Assembly (NCBI GenBank): GCA_014238785.1 | Contig: JABAAL010000024.1 | Span: 1 to 64,000 of the forward strand | Origin: Phycisphaerales bacterium | GTDB lineage: Bacteria; Planctomycetota; Phycisphaerae; Phycisphaerales; SM1A02 | Direction: 5' to 3' | Length of the DNA stretch: 64,000 bases | Shown here: positions 7,645-17,101 of the stretch, in pieces | How positions within the stretch are numbered: position 1 is the stretch's first letter | How the letters are laid out: each line of letters starts with the position of its first letter | Program-made: the position numbers and the translations under genes | Notes under the pieces: generated by a model | The model's input: the letters and a program-made list of their open reading frames with translations, nothing else | What the model was told of the DNA's origin: nothing | Database searches by the model: none

Positions 7645-8601
7645 CTATTTTGCAACTACGACTAATCCTAATGCCTCGGCCATTGTTTCTCCAATATCTG
7701 CTGGGCTGTCTGAGGCCATCAGCCCTGAGGCTCGAAGTGATTCTATTTTAGCTTGAGCCGTATCATCTTCGCCGCCAACAATTGCCCCAGCATGACCCAT
7801 TCGTTTCCCTTTTGGTGCAGTAATGCCGGCAATGAATGTAACGACAGGTTTGGACATATTTTCTTTTACCCACTTTCCTGCTTCTGTTTCATCGCTCCCG
7901 CCAATTTCGCCAATCATGACAACACCATCCGTCTCATCGTCTGCCTCAAATCGAGCAAGCAAATCGATGAAGTTCGCGCCCTTGATTGGATCTCCGCCAA
8001 TTCCAATACAGGTAGATTGCCCCATGCCAAGAGAACTTGTTTGCCATACCGCTTCGTAGGTCAACGTACCTGAGCGGCTAATTATTCCAACGCTTTTGCC
8101 GCTTGTGGAGTCGGAGGGGGCGGTATGGATGTACCCCGGCATAATGCCAATTTTACATCCACCCTCAAACGTTGCGTTTGCTCCGTCTCCCGAGACTTTC
8201 TTTCCGGGAGTAATGATTCCAGGGCAATTTGGACCAATAAGAACGGTTTTTGGGTATTCTTTGAGTGCTGACTTGACACGCATCATATCTGCAACTGGAA
8301 TTCCCTCAGTAATTGCACAAATTAACTCAATCCCGGCGTCTGCCGCTTCCAAGATGGAATCCGCCGCAAATGGCGGTGGGACAAAAATCATTGATGCGTT
8401 TGCGCTCGTTTCCTTAACTGCTTCTGAAACAGTATTAAAGATTGGTAGCCCATTGTCATCTTTTTGTCCGCCCTTGTTTGGGGTAACGCCACCAACCATA
8501 TTCGTGCCGTATTCCAGGCAGCCTTTTGTGTGAAATGCACCAGATGAACCGGTTATTCCTTGGCAGATGACTTTTGTTAAGTTGTTTACAAGAATTGACA
8601 T
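7645..8601 (-). CDS. sucD: Succinate-CoA ligase, alpha subunit
   Basis: A 318-residue protein: the CoA-binding and phosphohistidine subunit of succinyl-CoA synthetase in the TCA cycle. The phosphorylated histidine is H270 in R-M-G-H-A-G-A-I, and the CoA-binding N-terminal Rossmann domain has G-I-T-G-S-S-G. The protein is about 25-30 residues longer than usual (E. coli 289) owing to two inserts, about residues 134-148 and 159-169, that flank the [10 protein letters not shown] segment. The beta-subunit gene sucC is not next to it. The start has GGAGTAAAGC upstream of ATG. Confidence 0.94.
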   Translation of the reverse strand: MSILVNNLTKVICQGITGSSGAFHTKGCLEYGTNMVGGVTPNKGGQKDDNGLPIFNTVSEAVKETSANASMIFVPPPFAADSILEAADAGIELICAITEGIPVADMMRVKSALKEYPKTVLIGPNCPGIITPGKKVSGDGANATFEGGCKIGIMPGYIHTAPSDSTSGKSVGIISRSGTLTYEAVWQTSSLGMGQSTCIGIGGDPIKGANFIDLLARFEADDETDGVVMIGEIGGSDETEAGKWVKENMSKPVVTFIAGITAPKGKRMGHAGAIVGGEDDTAQAKIESLRASGLMASDSPADIGETMAEALGLVVVAK

Positions 8602-8652
8602 GCTTTACTCCATTTAAGACAATGCAGGATACCGCCAACAGGCCAAGATGAC

Positions 8653-8658
8653 TACACT
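8653..8658 (+). promoter_or_regulatory. Candidate -10 element, leaderless start of purM
   Basis: TACACT lies 6 bases before the purM ATG at 8665, too close to leave a normal leader. Confidence 0.5.
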
Positions 8659-8664
8659 TACCGT

Positions 8665-9756
8665 ATGTCTTCCCCAACAAAAAAACCATTAACATACGCA
8701 GAGTCTGGTGTCGACATCGAAGCAGGCGATCGACTCGTGGGGCTCATTCAAACAATGATGAAAAGGACGCATGGACCTCGTGTCCTTGGGGAACACGGGG
8801 GGTTCGCGGGCATGTTCAGGCTTGATTTCAATGAACGCCTATTCAAACGCAATTACAAAGACCCTGTTCTTGTTGCCTGTACCGATGGTGTCGGCACGAA
8901 AGTAAAGCTTGCGTGCGAGCTTCGTATATATGACACTGTTGGAATAGATTGCGTCGCAATGAATGTAAATGACATGATTGTGCAGGGAGCCGAACCGCTC
9001 ATTTTCTTGGACTACCTTGGACTTCATACACAAGATCCAGAAACAACCGCAGCTATTGTCTCGGGTGTTGCCAAGGGGTGCGAAATATCCAACTGCGCAT
9101 TAATTGGCGGTGAATGTGCTGAAATGCCAGACATCTATAGAGAAGGAGATTTTGATATTGCTGGTTTTGCTGTTGGTGTCGTTGAACTTGACCGAGCGAT
9201 TGACCCAAGCAGAGTTGAGGCGGGTGACGTTGTCATTGGCCTTCCGTCAAGTGGCGTGCATTCGAATGGCTTCACCCTTGCTCGTGCAGCGATTGCTGAT
9301 TTAGATTTGCAAAAAGTATATCCAGAACTTGATACTGAAAAAACGTTAGGGCAAGTCTTGCTCGAGCCAACAAAGATTTACGTTGAACCAATTGTTAAAT
9401 TATTAAAGCAATACAAGGTTAAAAAAGTTGTATCTGGAATGGCACACATTACCGGCGGGGGAATTGCGGGAAATCTTTGTCGATCTCTTTGTGACTCTGT
9501 TGATGCAACAATTCATCTCGACCGATGGGAAACGCCGACGATTTTTTCATTCCTACAAGAACACGGAAACATCGAAACAGAAGAAATGTATCGAGTCTTT
9601 AATATGGGAATTGGATACATTTTACTAGTCCGTCCTGCGTTTGCAGATTCAATAATGGCACACCTTGAACAACTTGGTGAATCACCCATCGTTCTTGGCG
9701 AAATCACTGGTGGATCAGGAAAAGTCCACGTTATTGAAAGGGAAGACAATGCTTGA
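8665..9756 (+). CDS. purM: Phosphoribosylformylglycinamidine cyclo-ligase
   Basis: A 363-residue AIR synthetase: the fifth step of purine synthesis, closing the imidazole ring with ATP. Signatures: Y-A-E-S-G-V-D-I near residue 11, D-G-V-G-T-K near 75, G-G-E-C-A-E-M-P near 149, and H-I-T-G-G-G-I near 262. It is slightly longer than the E. coli enzyme (345). It overlaps the next gene by 8 bases. A putative -10 hexamer lies 6 bases before the ATG. Confidence 0.96.
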   Translation: MSSPTKKPLTYAESGVDIEAGDRLVGLIQTMMKRTHGPRVLGEHGGFAGMFRLDFNERLFKRNYKDPVLVACTDGVGTKVKLACELRIYDTVGIDCVAMNVNDMIVQGAEPLIFLDYLGLHTQDPETTAAIVSGVAKGCEISNCALIGGECAEMPDIYREGDFDIAGFAVGVVELDRAIDPSRVEAGDVVIGLPSSGVHSNGFTLARAAIADLDLQKVYPELDTEKTLGQVLLEPTKIYVEPIVKLLKQYKVKKVVSGMAHITGGGIAGNLCRSLCDSVDATIHLDRWETPTIFSFLQEHGNIETEEMYRVFNMGIGYILLVRPAFADSIMAHLEQLGESPIVLGEITGGSGKVHVIEREDNA

Positions 9757-10534
9757 GGTGGCGCTTATCTCTCTTTGTTTTGGGCTTCAAGATGTAGAGC
9801 CTACACAGCCCCAAGCACTTATCCGCGCCGGCGTTTGGTTGCCTCGGCTTGGCGGTACCATTGAAGATGGTGGTGGCGAAATTGATTTTGAAACTTCCAT
9901 TGATTTAAGGACAAAAGAAACCATTCCTTTGGTTGAGTTTTCTATTACACCAATCAAAGACATTACCATGACCATGTCGTTTTTTGATTTTTCAACATCT
10001 GGAACCGGTCAGTTTGTTGGGAATGATGTCTTTGGTGGAATGGAAATGCGTGATGGTGACTCGTGGTCGGCAACCACAAAACTGCAGTCTGTTGGAATTG
10101 AAGCTTCGTGGAATATTTGGACACCATATTCAACTGATGGCAACGCAACACTTTCGTTTGCACCCGTTGTTGGAATTCGGTGGTTCGGTGTTGAATCGAC
10201 GCTTGGTAACCGAACAACTTCACGAGATGTACTGCATAAAAATTCTTGGATAGCAATTCAGGGTGGCTTCGAGATGGCATTCACGTGGGATACTCGGGAA
10301 ACACTTGGCTGGGCAGATACTGTTTCTATTGAAGCGCAATTGCTCGTGGGATCGATGTTTGGGGCGGATGGGGGAACAATGGCAAGTGTTCAAGCAGGGC
10401 TTTCTATTGATTTTACGCCGAGCATTGGTGGGGTTTTTGGATATCGTTTACAAGAACTAGGGGCAGAAGACGGTGATTACGCCTTTAATGCGGGTTTACA
10501 GGGGCTGTTTATTGGTGGGGAAATTCGTTTTTAG
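9749..10534 (+). CDS. Outer-membrane beta-barrel-like protein of unknown function
   Basis: A 261-residue protein that starts at ATG 9749, inside the last codons of purM (8-base overlap, suggesting translational coupling). The N-terminus is a short hydrophobic signal (about 1-13). The rest alternates polar and hydrophobic residues in many beta strands, with frequent aromatic residues, and ends G-G-E-I-R-F with the C-terminal phenylalanine typical of BAM-inserted barrels. No enzyme motif is seen. Coupling to purM is surprising and may be only positional. Confidence 0.65.
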   Translation: MLEVALISLCFGLQDVEPTQPQALIRAGVWLPRLGGTIEDGGGEIDFETSIDLRTKETIPLVEFSITPIKDITMTMSFFDFSTSGTGQFVGNDVFGGMEMRDGDSWSATTKLQSVGIEASWNIWTPYSTDGNATLSFAPVVGIRWFGVESTLGNRTTSRDVLHKNSWIAIQGGFEMAFTWDTRETLGWADTVSIEAQLLVGSMFGADGGTMASVQAGLSIDFTPSIGGVFGYRLQELGAEDGDYAFNAGLQGLFIGGEIRF

Positions 10535-10569
10535 CGAACGCTTCCACGATTACTCCGTACAAGAAAACT

Positions 10570-11418
10570 ATGTCAAAGACAAACCGACCATCTGGCAAAT
10601 TCCTCCGAGCAAAAGCACGACATGTACTTTTTGCAGCTGGGCCGAATAAGTTAAGCCGAGGCCGTTTGTTTAAAAAACACTTCGACCAATCTATTGATTT
10701 AAAAAAGGTTGAGATAACTTCGCCTTCCTGGCCGAGTGCTTTTGATGGCCTTCGAATTGGTCATGTAAGTGATTTTCATCTTGGTGATCTTATGCCACTG
10801 GATCGTGCGCTTGGTGCAATTGATACGTTAGTATCTCAAGAACCCGACATAGTCGTGTGTACCGGTGATGTCGTTGATTTACACGTCAATGGCGCTCTTC
10901 CGCTTTTAGAGGCGCTTGCAAATATAGGCGCGCCGCTTGGCACCATGTTAGTCCTTGGAAATCACGACGAGCTTGATTGCGCTAGCGCGTTAAGTTTGAT
11001 GGCACAATCGTCTGGAGTTCGATTGTTGCGAGATGCCTCATGTCAAATACACCACAACGGCAATGTACTTACTGTTGCTGGGATTGACTGGGCAAAAACA
11101 TCAAAACAATGCAAAAGTAAAGTTGAAAAAGTTTGTGATGACCAAACCCACATTCTCCTTTCACACAACCCAAAGGCGTTTACAACAGCATCTGAAGTTG
11201 GAGTGCCTCTTACGCTTTCTGGTCATACCCACGGTGGTCAGGTTGCGATGCCAAACCGCAGGGGAGCTAACCTTGCGGTTGCTCACCGGTACACTGCGGG
11301 CGTGTACGAACGCGGCGACAGTCGGCTGTTTGTAACCGTAGGTGTAGGCGCTTGGTTTCCACTTCGCATTAATTGCCCCGCAGAAGTTGCACTTATTACT
11401 GCAACATCATCGAGCTAA
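10570..11418 (+). CDS. Calcineurin-like metallophosphoesterase (YkuE-like)
   Basis: A 282-residue protein with the complete dinuclear metal site of the calcineurin-like family: H-V-S-D-F-H-L-G (D68, H70), T-G-D-V-V-D (D100), G-N-H-D (N131, H132), L-S-H-N-P and S-G-H-T-H-G-G-Q. The last motif is typical of the YkuE/LpxG-type membrane-associated subgroup, though no transmembrane helix is present here. The substrate is unknown; UDP-diacylglucosamine-type or other phosphodiesters are possible. Its 3' end overlaps convergent rdgB by 23 bases. Confidence 0.85.
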   Translation: MSKTNRPSGKFLRAKARHVLFAAGPNKLSRGRLFKKHFDQSIDLKKVEITSPSWPSAFDGLRIGHVSDFHLGDLMPLDRALGAIDTLVSQEPDIVVCTGDVVDLHVNGALPLLEALANIGAPLGTMLVLGNHDELDCASALSLMAQSSGVRLLRDASCQIHHNGNVLTVAGIDWAKTSKQCKSKVEKVCDDQTHILLSHNPKAFTTASEVGVPLTLSGHTHGGQVAMPNRRGANLAVAHRYTAGVYERGDSRLFVTVGVGAWFPLRINCPAEVALITATSSS

Positions 11419-11998
11419 TTTTTCGAACGGCATTACCTCGATGTGATTGCGCATTTTTTTCTTTTGGTGACATTTCCGCACTTGTTTTGTTTGCACTTGG
11501 AACAACGAGTAGGGGGTCGTACCCAAAACCATTCTCTCCCCTTGGTATAAAACCAATGATTCCGCCGAAGGTGCCTGTCGATTCAGCAATAATTGTTCCG
11601 TCTGGATCGGCCACACAAATAGCACAGACAAACCGCGCCGTTCTTTCGTTTGCTGGAACATCTTGCAATTGTTGCAACAGCAGCGCATTGTTCTCCCGAT
11701 CTCTCTCTTCTCTTGTGTCCCCTTTGCCAGCAAATCGCGCAGAATACACGCCTGGTCTACCGTCAAGGGCATCAACAGAGAGGCCCGAGTCATCCGCCAT
11801 GCATCGAATACCTGTTGCTTTGGCGTACCCCACTGCTTTTATTTTTGCGTTGCCTTCAAAGGTGTCGGCATCTTCGTTGGGTTCTTCGTACGTTGCTTCA
11901 GTTGAGTCTAAGCCATCGACTTCTACGCCTAGTGGTTCTAATATTTCCCGAACCTCTTTAAGTTTATGTTCATTTGAGGTTGCAAGAAGAATTCGCAT
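11396..11998 (-). CDS. rdgB: Non-canonical purine NTP pyrophosphatase (RdgB/HAM1)
   Basis: A 200-residue protein that hydrolyses ITP, dITP and XTP to the monophosphate and keeps deaminated purines out of nucleic acids. Signatures: L-L-A-T-S-N-E-H-K near residue 4, M-A-D-D-S-G-L near 65, and G-V-Y-S-A-R-F-A-G just after. The C-terminal F-G-Y-D-P-L motif is also present. The start at 11998 is chosen because it falls one base after the queF stop codon; a frame extending to 12034 would overlap queF by 35 bases. Confidence 0.93.
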   Translation of the reverse strand: MRILLATSNEHKLKEVREILEPLGVEVDGLDSTEATYEEPNEDADTFEGNAKIKAVGYAKATGIRCMADDSGLSVDALDGRPGVYSARFAGKGDTREERDRENNALLLQQLQDVPANERTARFVCAICVADPDGTIIAESTGTFGGIIGFIPRGENGFGYDPLLVVPSANKTSAEMSPKEKNAQSHRGNAVRKISSMMLQ

Positions 11999-11999
11999 G

Positions 12000-12368
12000 T
12001 TACGTACCTTGCCAACAAGCTGGTACGTTTCCATGCGTAGCTGTAATCGTGCTACGTATGCCTCCCCGCCCCTTCCAGTTCGTCACGATTTGTAACCACG
12101 TTGGATCCATGCATTGCACGAGGTCGTCTCGCATTTTGTTTGTAACCGCTTCATAAAAGATGCCTTCGTTGCGAAATGATTGGTGATACATCTTCAAACT
12201 TTTCAGTTCAATGCACGAACTCGCTGGCTCGTATCGGAGTGTGATCGTTCCAAAATCTGGATGCCCAGTCACTGGACAAACCGAAGTAAATTCTTCATTT
12301 ACATGTTCAATCAAAAACGGCGTTTTAGTCGGCGTTTCAAACGTTTCTAGCAAACTCACATCAGGCAT
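12000..12368 (-). CDS. queF: NADPH-dependent 7-cyano-7-deazaguanine reductase QueF, short form
   Basis: A 122-residue type-I (unimodular) QueF that reduces preQ0 to preQ1 in queuosine synthesis. The nucleophile is Cys31 in T-S-V-C-P-V-T-G-H-P-D, with the proton donor Asp38. The QueF motif appears as I-E-L-K-S-L-K-M-Y, followed by S-F-R-N-E-G. TAGAAT lies 6 bases before the ATG, and those 6 bases read AGGTGG, so initiation could be leaderless. rdgB follows directly. Confidence 0.95.
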   Translation of the reverse strand: MPDVSLLETFETPTKTPFLIEHVNEEFTSVCPVTGHPDFGTITLRYEPASSCIELKSLKMYHQSFRNEGIFYEAVTNKMRDDLVQCMDPTWLQIVTNWKGRGGIRSTITATHGNVPACWQGT

Positions 12369-12374
12369 CCACCT

Positions 12375-12380
12375 ATTCTA
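12375..12380 (-). promoter_or_regulatory. Candidate -10 element of queF-rdgB
   Basis: TAGAAT on the minus strand is 6 bases before the queF ATG. Confidence 0.45.
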
Positions 12381-12439
12381 CATTGGTGTCTGACGCCTGA
12401 ACTACGACGAGCGCTAGTTTTTTATATTCGTGATGAACC

Positions 12440-13444
12440 TTACAGGCCGTAACGGAGGACGAGCGTAATAACTTGGGGCTGGTCGGGGTTGATTACCAGC
12501 GAATGGCGAAAGGAAAGTCGCGCTTCTTGAAAAGCGTCGATATCAGTTTTTTCACCCAAAAGCCAGGTATTGAGTCGGTTCACACCTATACCGTTAAGCG
12601 CTCGCCAGTTTTGCTCGTCGTACTCAATGGCTACTTTGTACGCATTGACGGATGCTTGATAATCACCAAGACGGAATTCCGCCCATCCAAGTTGTTCGAA
12701 GGTGTCGGTAGTTGGTTCAAGTTGCACTAGCTGCTCCGTTGTGTTTACCACTTCTTGATACCGTTTTTCTTGTGTTAATAAGTAAATGATATTTCGCATC
12801 AATTGCGGAGAAGGATTCTCCATAACTTCTGATGCGGCTATGTAAGAATTAAGCGCGTCCTGTGGTCGTTGTAACAATTGATATGTTGCCGCTAACGTTA
12901 CTTGAGCCTGGGCTACTCCACCATCAATTTCGACTGCACGTTCCGCAAACACCAGCGCGCTTTGCGGGCGCCCCATTTGGAGATATGTTGTTGCAATATT
13001 TGTATTAGCTCCAACATTCTCTGGGTGAATCGTCAGCGCTCTGTGGTATGCCCTAACAGCATCAATATATTTCTTCAGCATTTGCAACGAGACGCCATAT
13101 CCAAATTGGGCATCAAAATTTCGCGGCTCAAGTTTTATCGCTCGAGCAAAAACGGGCTCCGCCCTCTCCCACTCTTTCTTTATGAGGCAAATATCACCAA
13201 TGCCAACCAGCGCATCGGTCGCAACAGGATTTTGCCAAAGTACTTCTTTAAACATTTTCAATGCTTCATCGTAGTCGCCGTGATTTTTGGCAATTTCAGC
13301 AGCATGTATGGTGACCTGCTGCATATCGGTGACTACCTCGGTAGCAATTGGTGCAACATCGTCCACTTCTGTTGTGGGCGAAATAGCGTGGCAGCCAACT
13401 CCAAAAAGAATGCTGGCATATAGAATTAAATGAATCGATTTCAT
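12440..13444 (-). CDS. TPR-repeat lipoprotein
   Basis: A 334-residue protein with a lipoprotein signal (lipobox F-G-V-G-C, Cys18) and about seven tetratricopeptide repeats from residue 50 to 290, shown by repeated A-x-x-x-x-x-x-x-x-P-x-x-x-x-A-x-x-x-x-G spacing. Such proteins scaffold envelope complexes; no partner can be named from the neighbours. TATTCT lies 9 bases before the ATG. Confidence 0.82.
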   Translation of the reverse strand: MKSIHLILYASILFGVGCHAISPTTEVDDVAPIATEVVTDMQQVTIHAAEIAKNHGDYDEALKMFKEVLWQNPVATDALVGIGDICLIKKEWERAEPVFARAIKLEPRNFDAQFGYGVSLQMLKKYIDAVRAYHRALTIHPENVGANTNIATTYLQMGRPQSALVFAERAVEIDGGVAQAQVTLAATYQLLQRPQDALNSYIAASEVMENPSPQLMRNIIYLLTQEKRYQEVVNTTEQLVQLEPTTDTFEQLGWAEFRLGDYQASVNAYKVAIEYDEQNWRALNGIGVNRLNTWLLGEKTDIDAFQEARLSFRHSLVINPDQPQVITLVLRYGL

Positions 13445-13453
13445 GTCGTGTTT

Positions 13454-13459
13454 AGAATA
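13454..13459 (-). promoter_or_regulatory. Candidate -10 element, leaderless start of the TPR lipoprotein
   Basis: TATTCT on the minus strand is 9 bases before ATG 13444. It lies just beyond the end of nfo. Confidence 0.4.
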
Positions 13460-13474
13460 CTTGGAATGGGTTCG

Positions 13475-14401
13475 CTATCGGCTTTTTTTTGCTAATTTCG
13501 CCATTTTTCGTAATTTTGAGATATTCACCACGTCCATCGATATTCCTTTTTCATTATCCTCTTTGGAGGTTTCAAGAATCTTTGGCACGTCCTCAAAAAG
13601 TGGATGGCCGAGTATTGCCTTAAAGCAACTCAACCCACAGGTTCCGGCGCCAATATGCGCGTGCCGATCAAGCCGTGAGCCAACTTGGCCTATCGAGTCG
13701 TTGAAATGAAACACCTTGATGTTTTGAAGACCGGCAGCATCCTCAAATTGCTGAAGAACCTGTGATGCTTTTTTTGTCGTTGTCATGTCGTAGCCACCTG
13801 CAGTCACATGGCACGTGTCAAAACAAAAACCAATACGACTTGGTTCACAAACATTTTCTCTAATCCAACCAAGGTGTCGAAAATCATAGCCAAGATTTGT
13901 ACCTGATCCGACAGTTGTTTCAAGGCAAGTCATTGTTTTGTACCCAGCAAGATCTCCGTGAATTTGGTCCATCGCAGAAACGATTCGTTGCAACCCAGCA
14001 ATCTCTTCTTTTGAAATTGGTTCCTCTAGTTCGTTTGGTTCACCACGTTTTCGGGGTGAACCAAGCCGCGCGCCTGGGTGCGAAACCAAAAAAGGAATGT
14101 GCAATCGTTCACATCGTTCTATTTCTTCGCGTTGTAACTCTATTGATTTGATTTGAGAATCTGATTCGGGTGAAGCTAGGTTTACCAAGTAGCTGTTGTG
14201 GCTCACAGTTCTATTTGTTCCATCCCATTCCATTTTTTTAAGGGTTGAAACCCACAAATCAACTTCTTCATCTACCAATGGCTTTGCTTTCCATTGCCGC
14301 TGATTTTTGGTAAACACCTGAACGCAATCCATCTCCTGCGCAGAAGCGGCATTCAATGCATTCACCATTCCTCCAGCTATTGAAAGATGCGATCCAAACA
14401 A
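13475..14401 (-). CDS. nfo: Endonuclease IV (AP endonuclease)
   Basis: A deoxyribonuclease IV that cuts 5' of abasic sites in base-excision repair. Metal-site motifs are intact: G-S-H-L-S at the N-terminus, F-C-F-D-T-C-H-V-T-A-G-G-Y-D in the middle and H-F-N-D-S, then R-x-D-R-H-A-H-I-G near the C-terminus. I chose TTG 14401, 4 bases after the ferritin stop, because residue 2 onward (L-F-G-S-H-L-S) matches the family start. An ATG at 14476 would add 25 unrelated residues and overlap ferritin. Third gene of the tkt-ferritin-nfo operon. Confidence 0.9.
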   Translation of the reverse strand: MFGSHLSIAGGMVNALNAASAQEMDCVQVFTKNQRQWKAKPLVDEEVDLWVSTLKKMEWDGTNRTVSHNSYLVNLASPESDSQIKSIELQREEIERCERLHIPFLVSHPGARLGSPRKRGEPNELEEPISKEEIAGLQRIVSAMDQIHGDLAGYKTMTCLETTVGSGTNLGYDFRHLGWIRENVCEPSRIGFCFDTCHVTAGGYDMTTTKKASQVLQQFEDAAGLQNIKVFHFNDSIGQVGSRLDRHAHIGAGTCGLSCFKAILGHPLFEDVPKILETSKEDNEKGISMDVVNISKLRKMAKLAKKSR

Positions 14402-14405
14402 AATA

Positions 14406-14888
14406 TTACGCTGACAGGTGTCGGTCAAATTCAAGAAGCGCCGCTGGGTTGTCTCCAACCATGCGAATTCTTGCAAGATTATCTCGGGCGTTCACTTCTT
14501 CTTCCACTTGTTCGGTAATGAACCACTGAAAGGCAACCTCGACGTGCCACGATTTTTCATCTCGTGCCATACTGAAAATGTCAGTAATTTGCTCAGTTAC
14601 TACTCGTTCTTGTCCAAGCGCTGCTTCAAAAACAGACTCAGCATTTTTAAATATTGCAACTGGGCTTGGGGGGCTAATAAGAGTAATCGGCAAATCCCAC
14701 TCACCCAACAGGCTAACTATTTTCATCGCGTGTTCGTGCTCTTCTGCTGCTTGTGCAAGAAACCACTTTGCCATCCCTGGTAGGTTTTCTTGCTCAAACC
14801 AAAAAGACATCGCAAGATATTGCATCTCGGCACCAAGTTCATGGGTGATTTGTTCGTTCAGTTTTTTTTGTAGTTTTTCACTTACCAT
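14406..14888 (-). CDS. Ferritin
   Basis: A 160-residue non-haem ferritin that oxidises and stores iron in a 24-subunit shell. Ferroxidase ligands are visible: E-L-G-A-E-M-Q-Y near residue 17, E-E-H-E-H-A near 50 and T-E-Q-V-E-E-E near 127. The start at 14888 has GAGGGAA before ATG and gives the usual ferritin length; the frame extends further into tkt without support. It is 16 bases after tkt and directly precedes nfo, so iron storage and DNA repair are cotranscribed, which fits oxidative-stress protection. Confidence 0.93.
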   Translation of the reverse strand: MVSEKLQKKLNEQITHELGAEMQYLAMSFWFEQENLPGMAKWFLAQAAEEHEHAMKIVSLLGEWDLPITLISPPSPVAIFKNAESVFEAALGQERVVTEQITDIFSMARDEKSWHVEVAFQWFITEQVEEEVNARDNLARIRMVGDNPAALLEFDRHLSA

Positions 14889-14904
14889 GTTTGTTCCCTC
14901 ATTA

Positions 14905-16866
14905 TTATGTTGCAGCAACTCCAAGAAGTGATGCTGCAGATTGTGTAATGTCAGTGTAGTGCAAACCACACATTCGCAAGATTGATTCTGGCGAACGCGC
15001 TGATTTTGGTATGCGTTGTACATGCAGTTGTTTCACGGTAAACGCATCACCAGAAGGTGCGCAAGCATCCGCAACTGCTGAGCCCATTGACGCTCCATAG
15101 TTATCTTCAACAACAAGAACAATTCCGTTATTTTCATTCACTATGTCAAGAAGTCGTTCCTCGTCAAACGGAAGTGAATACAAATCGAGCAACGTTGCAT
15201 CGACGCCCATGCGGTCCAGTTCTTCGATTGCTTTATTGCACTCGTGAATCATGTAGCCCGCAGAAACAATAACTAAGTCTCGTCCTGCTGTAAGTACTTC
15301 CATCCCACCAAGCTCAAACTTGGTTGATTCGTTATAAATCATTTCAACCTCGGGGCGGAACGTTCGAAGATAACAACACCCCATATGATCAGCCATGGCG
15401 TGCGTCAAACCGTATGCTGCCCAAGCATCCGCGGGTTGCAACACATAGCAACCTGGATTTCCGTGGTGATCCTTCATGGTTCCAAAACTTCTAAACCAAG
15501 CAATATCTGGGAGTGACATTTGACTTGGTCCGTCAGCGGCAAGTGAAATGCCACTGTGGGATCCAACAATTTTAATATTCGCGCCAGAGTTGATTGCCAT
15601 TTCTATTTGGTCATACCCACGAGTAATAAATTTTGCGAACGTGGAACAGAATGGAATTTTTCCGGCAGCACTTAAACCAGCACCAACCGAATACATATTT
15701 TGTTCAGCAATTTTACATTCAACAAATCGGTCGCTTAGTTCGCTATCGTTACCAAACGCATTACTAAAAGTTGAGTTGCTTACATCGGCATCGACTGTCC
15801 AGACCTTTTGGTTTGTGTGTCCAAGCGCTCGAAGTGCAATGCCGTATGCGCGACGGGTCGCCATTGTTCCAGATTGGAGCGACGTTGTCATGTCCCATTT
15901 TTCTGCAGCTTGGCTAAGGGTCATTGGCTCAGTGACCAACGCTTCGATAGTGCTCGATTCTGGTGGTGCCAAAACTGCAATGGGGTCTGTTGTCATAGAA
16001 GAGGTAAGCTTCAAGCCTGTTTGGCGAAGCTCTGCAATCACGGTTTCGAGTTGCTTGCCTGTGGCTGGTTTGCCGTGCCAGTTTCCACCCTGCATAGAGG
16101 GTGCGCCCCACCCTTTGACTGTCTTTGCAACAACCGCCATTGGCTGCGTTCGGCCGACGGCGCCAAAGGAATCAAACGCTGCTTTTATTTCGTCGGGCGA
16201 ATGACCATCGATAACGGCGACATCAAATCCAAACGCCTCAAGTTTTGCCGCGAGTTTTTTGGGGGATTGTTGTTCGCTCACCGCGCCGGCTTGTCCATAA
16301 CTATTACAGTTAAATATTGGAAGTACGTTCGTGAGGTTGTGGTCCATCATAAAGTCGAGTGCTTCGGTGATTTGTCCTTCGCGCGCTTCGCCATCGCCAA
16401 TGATGCAATATGTTTTACGGCCAGTGTTGTCGGCGCGTGCTGCAAGCCCAAGGCCAGCTGCAACGGATAATCCTTGCCCAAGGGAACCAGTTGCAGCATC
16501 AAAAAAGGCCACCCCTTCCATTGGATTTGGGTGACCATCAAGTGGAGAATCGTCTTCGCGCAATGTTGTAAGATGGTCGCGGTTCAGTTGTACTGGCTCG
16601 CCATTCCAATCAACGATTGCGCCGATATCCGCCATAGCCGCATACACCGCAGGAACTGCGTGGCCCTCTGAGAGAACCAATCGGTCAGATGTCGGGTTAT
16701 TTGGATTGTCGGGAAGCCAGCGCATTGTTCTGTACATCAACACGGCAACAAGGTGCCCAATACTCATGGCAGAGGTCGGGTGACCGCTGCCTGATTCCGC
16801 ACACATTTCAAGCGACATGGTGTCAAGCAAAATCGCTCGAGCGTGAATGGCTGTTTCAAAAGACAT
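14905..16866 (-). CDS. tkt: Transketolase
   Basis: A 653-residue thiamine-diphosphate enzyme of the pentose phosphate pathway that moves two-carbon units between sugar phosphates. The N-terminal G-S-G-H-P-T-S-A-M-S motif, the ThDP motif G-D-G-E-A-R-E-G-Q starting near residue 152, and the pyrimidine-binding region near E-Q-N-M are all present. Length matches the family. AAGGAA precedes the ATG. First gene of the tkt-ferritin-nfo operon and divergent from dnaN. Confidence 0.94.
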   Translation of the reverse strand: MSFETAIHARAILLDTMSLEMCAESGSGHPTSAMSIGHLVAVLMYRTMRWLPDNPNNPTSDRLVLSEGHAVPAVYAAMADIGAIVDWNGEPVQLNRDHLTTLREDDSPLDGHPNPMEGVAFFDAATGSLGQGLSVAAGLGLAARADNTGRKTYCIIGDGEAREGQITEALDFMMDHNLTNVLPIFNCNSYGQAGAVSEQQSPKKLAAKLEAFGFDVAVIDGHSPDEIKAAFDSFGAVGRTQPMAVVAKTVKGWGAPSMQGGNWHGKPATGKQLETVIAELRQTGLKLTSSMTTDPIAVLAPPESSTIEALVTEPMTLSQAAEKWDMTTSLQSGTMATRRAYGIALRALGHTNQKVWTVDADVSNSTFSNAFGNDSELSDRFVECKIAEQNMYSVGAGLSAAGKIPFCSTFAKFITRGYDQIEMAINSGANIKIVGSHSGISLAADGPSQMSLPDIAWFRSFGTMKDHHGNPGCYVLQPADAWAAYGLTHAMADHMGCCYLRTFRPEVEMIYNESTKFELGGMEVLTAGRDLVIVSAGYMIHECNKAIEELDRMGVDATLLDLYSLPFDEERLLDIVNENNGIVLVVEDNYGASMGSAVADACAPSGDAFTVKQLHVQRIPKSARSPESILRMCGLHYTDITQSAASLLGVAAT

Positions 16867-17101
16867 CTTTGATTCCTTCCGTGGAGTGGTGAGGTGAACT
16901 GAGTTTTTTGTGAAATTAGGGGTATTTCACGGTGCGGCAACAAAGGGTGCAGTATTGCATGTTGCGCCGATTAGGGCAACGCAAAAACATAGGAAAAACA
17001 GCAGGTTCGTGAGATAATCGCAATTGCGTGGTACACTCAACATTGTTCTGAAGTCGGCACCTATTGTTTTTAAGAATTTGCGTAGTAGAGAGAGTAAAAC
17101 C

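Noticed and set aside
15548-16470. Two long plus-strand frames of about 220 codons inside tkt
   Set aside because: They are antisense to transketolase, have no recognisable motif and no ribosome-binding site.
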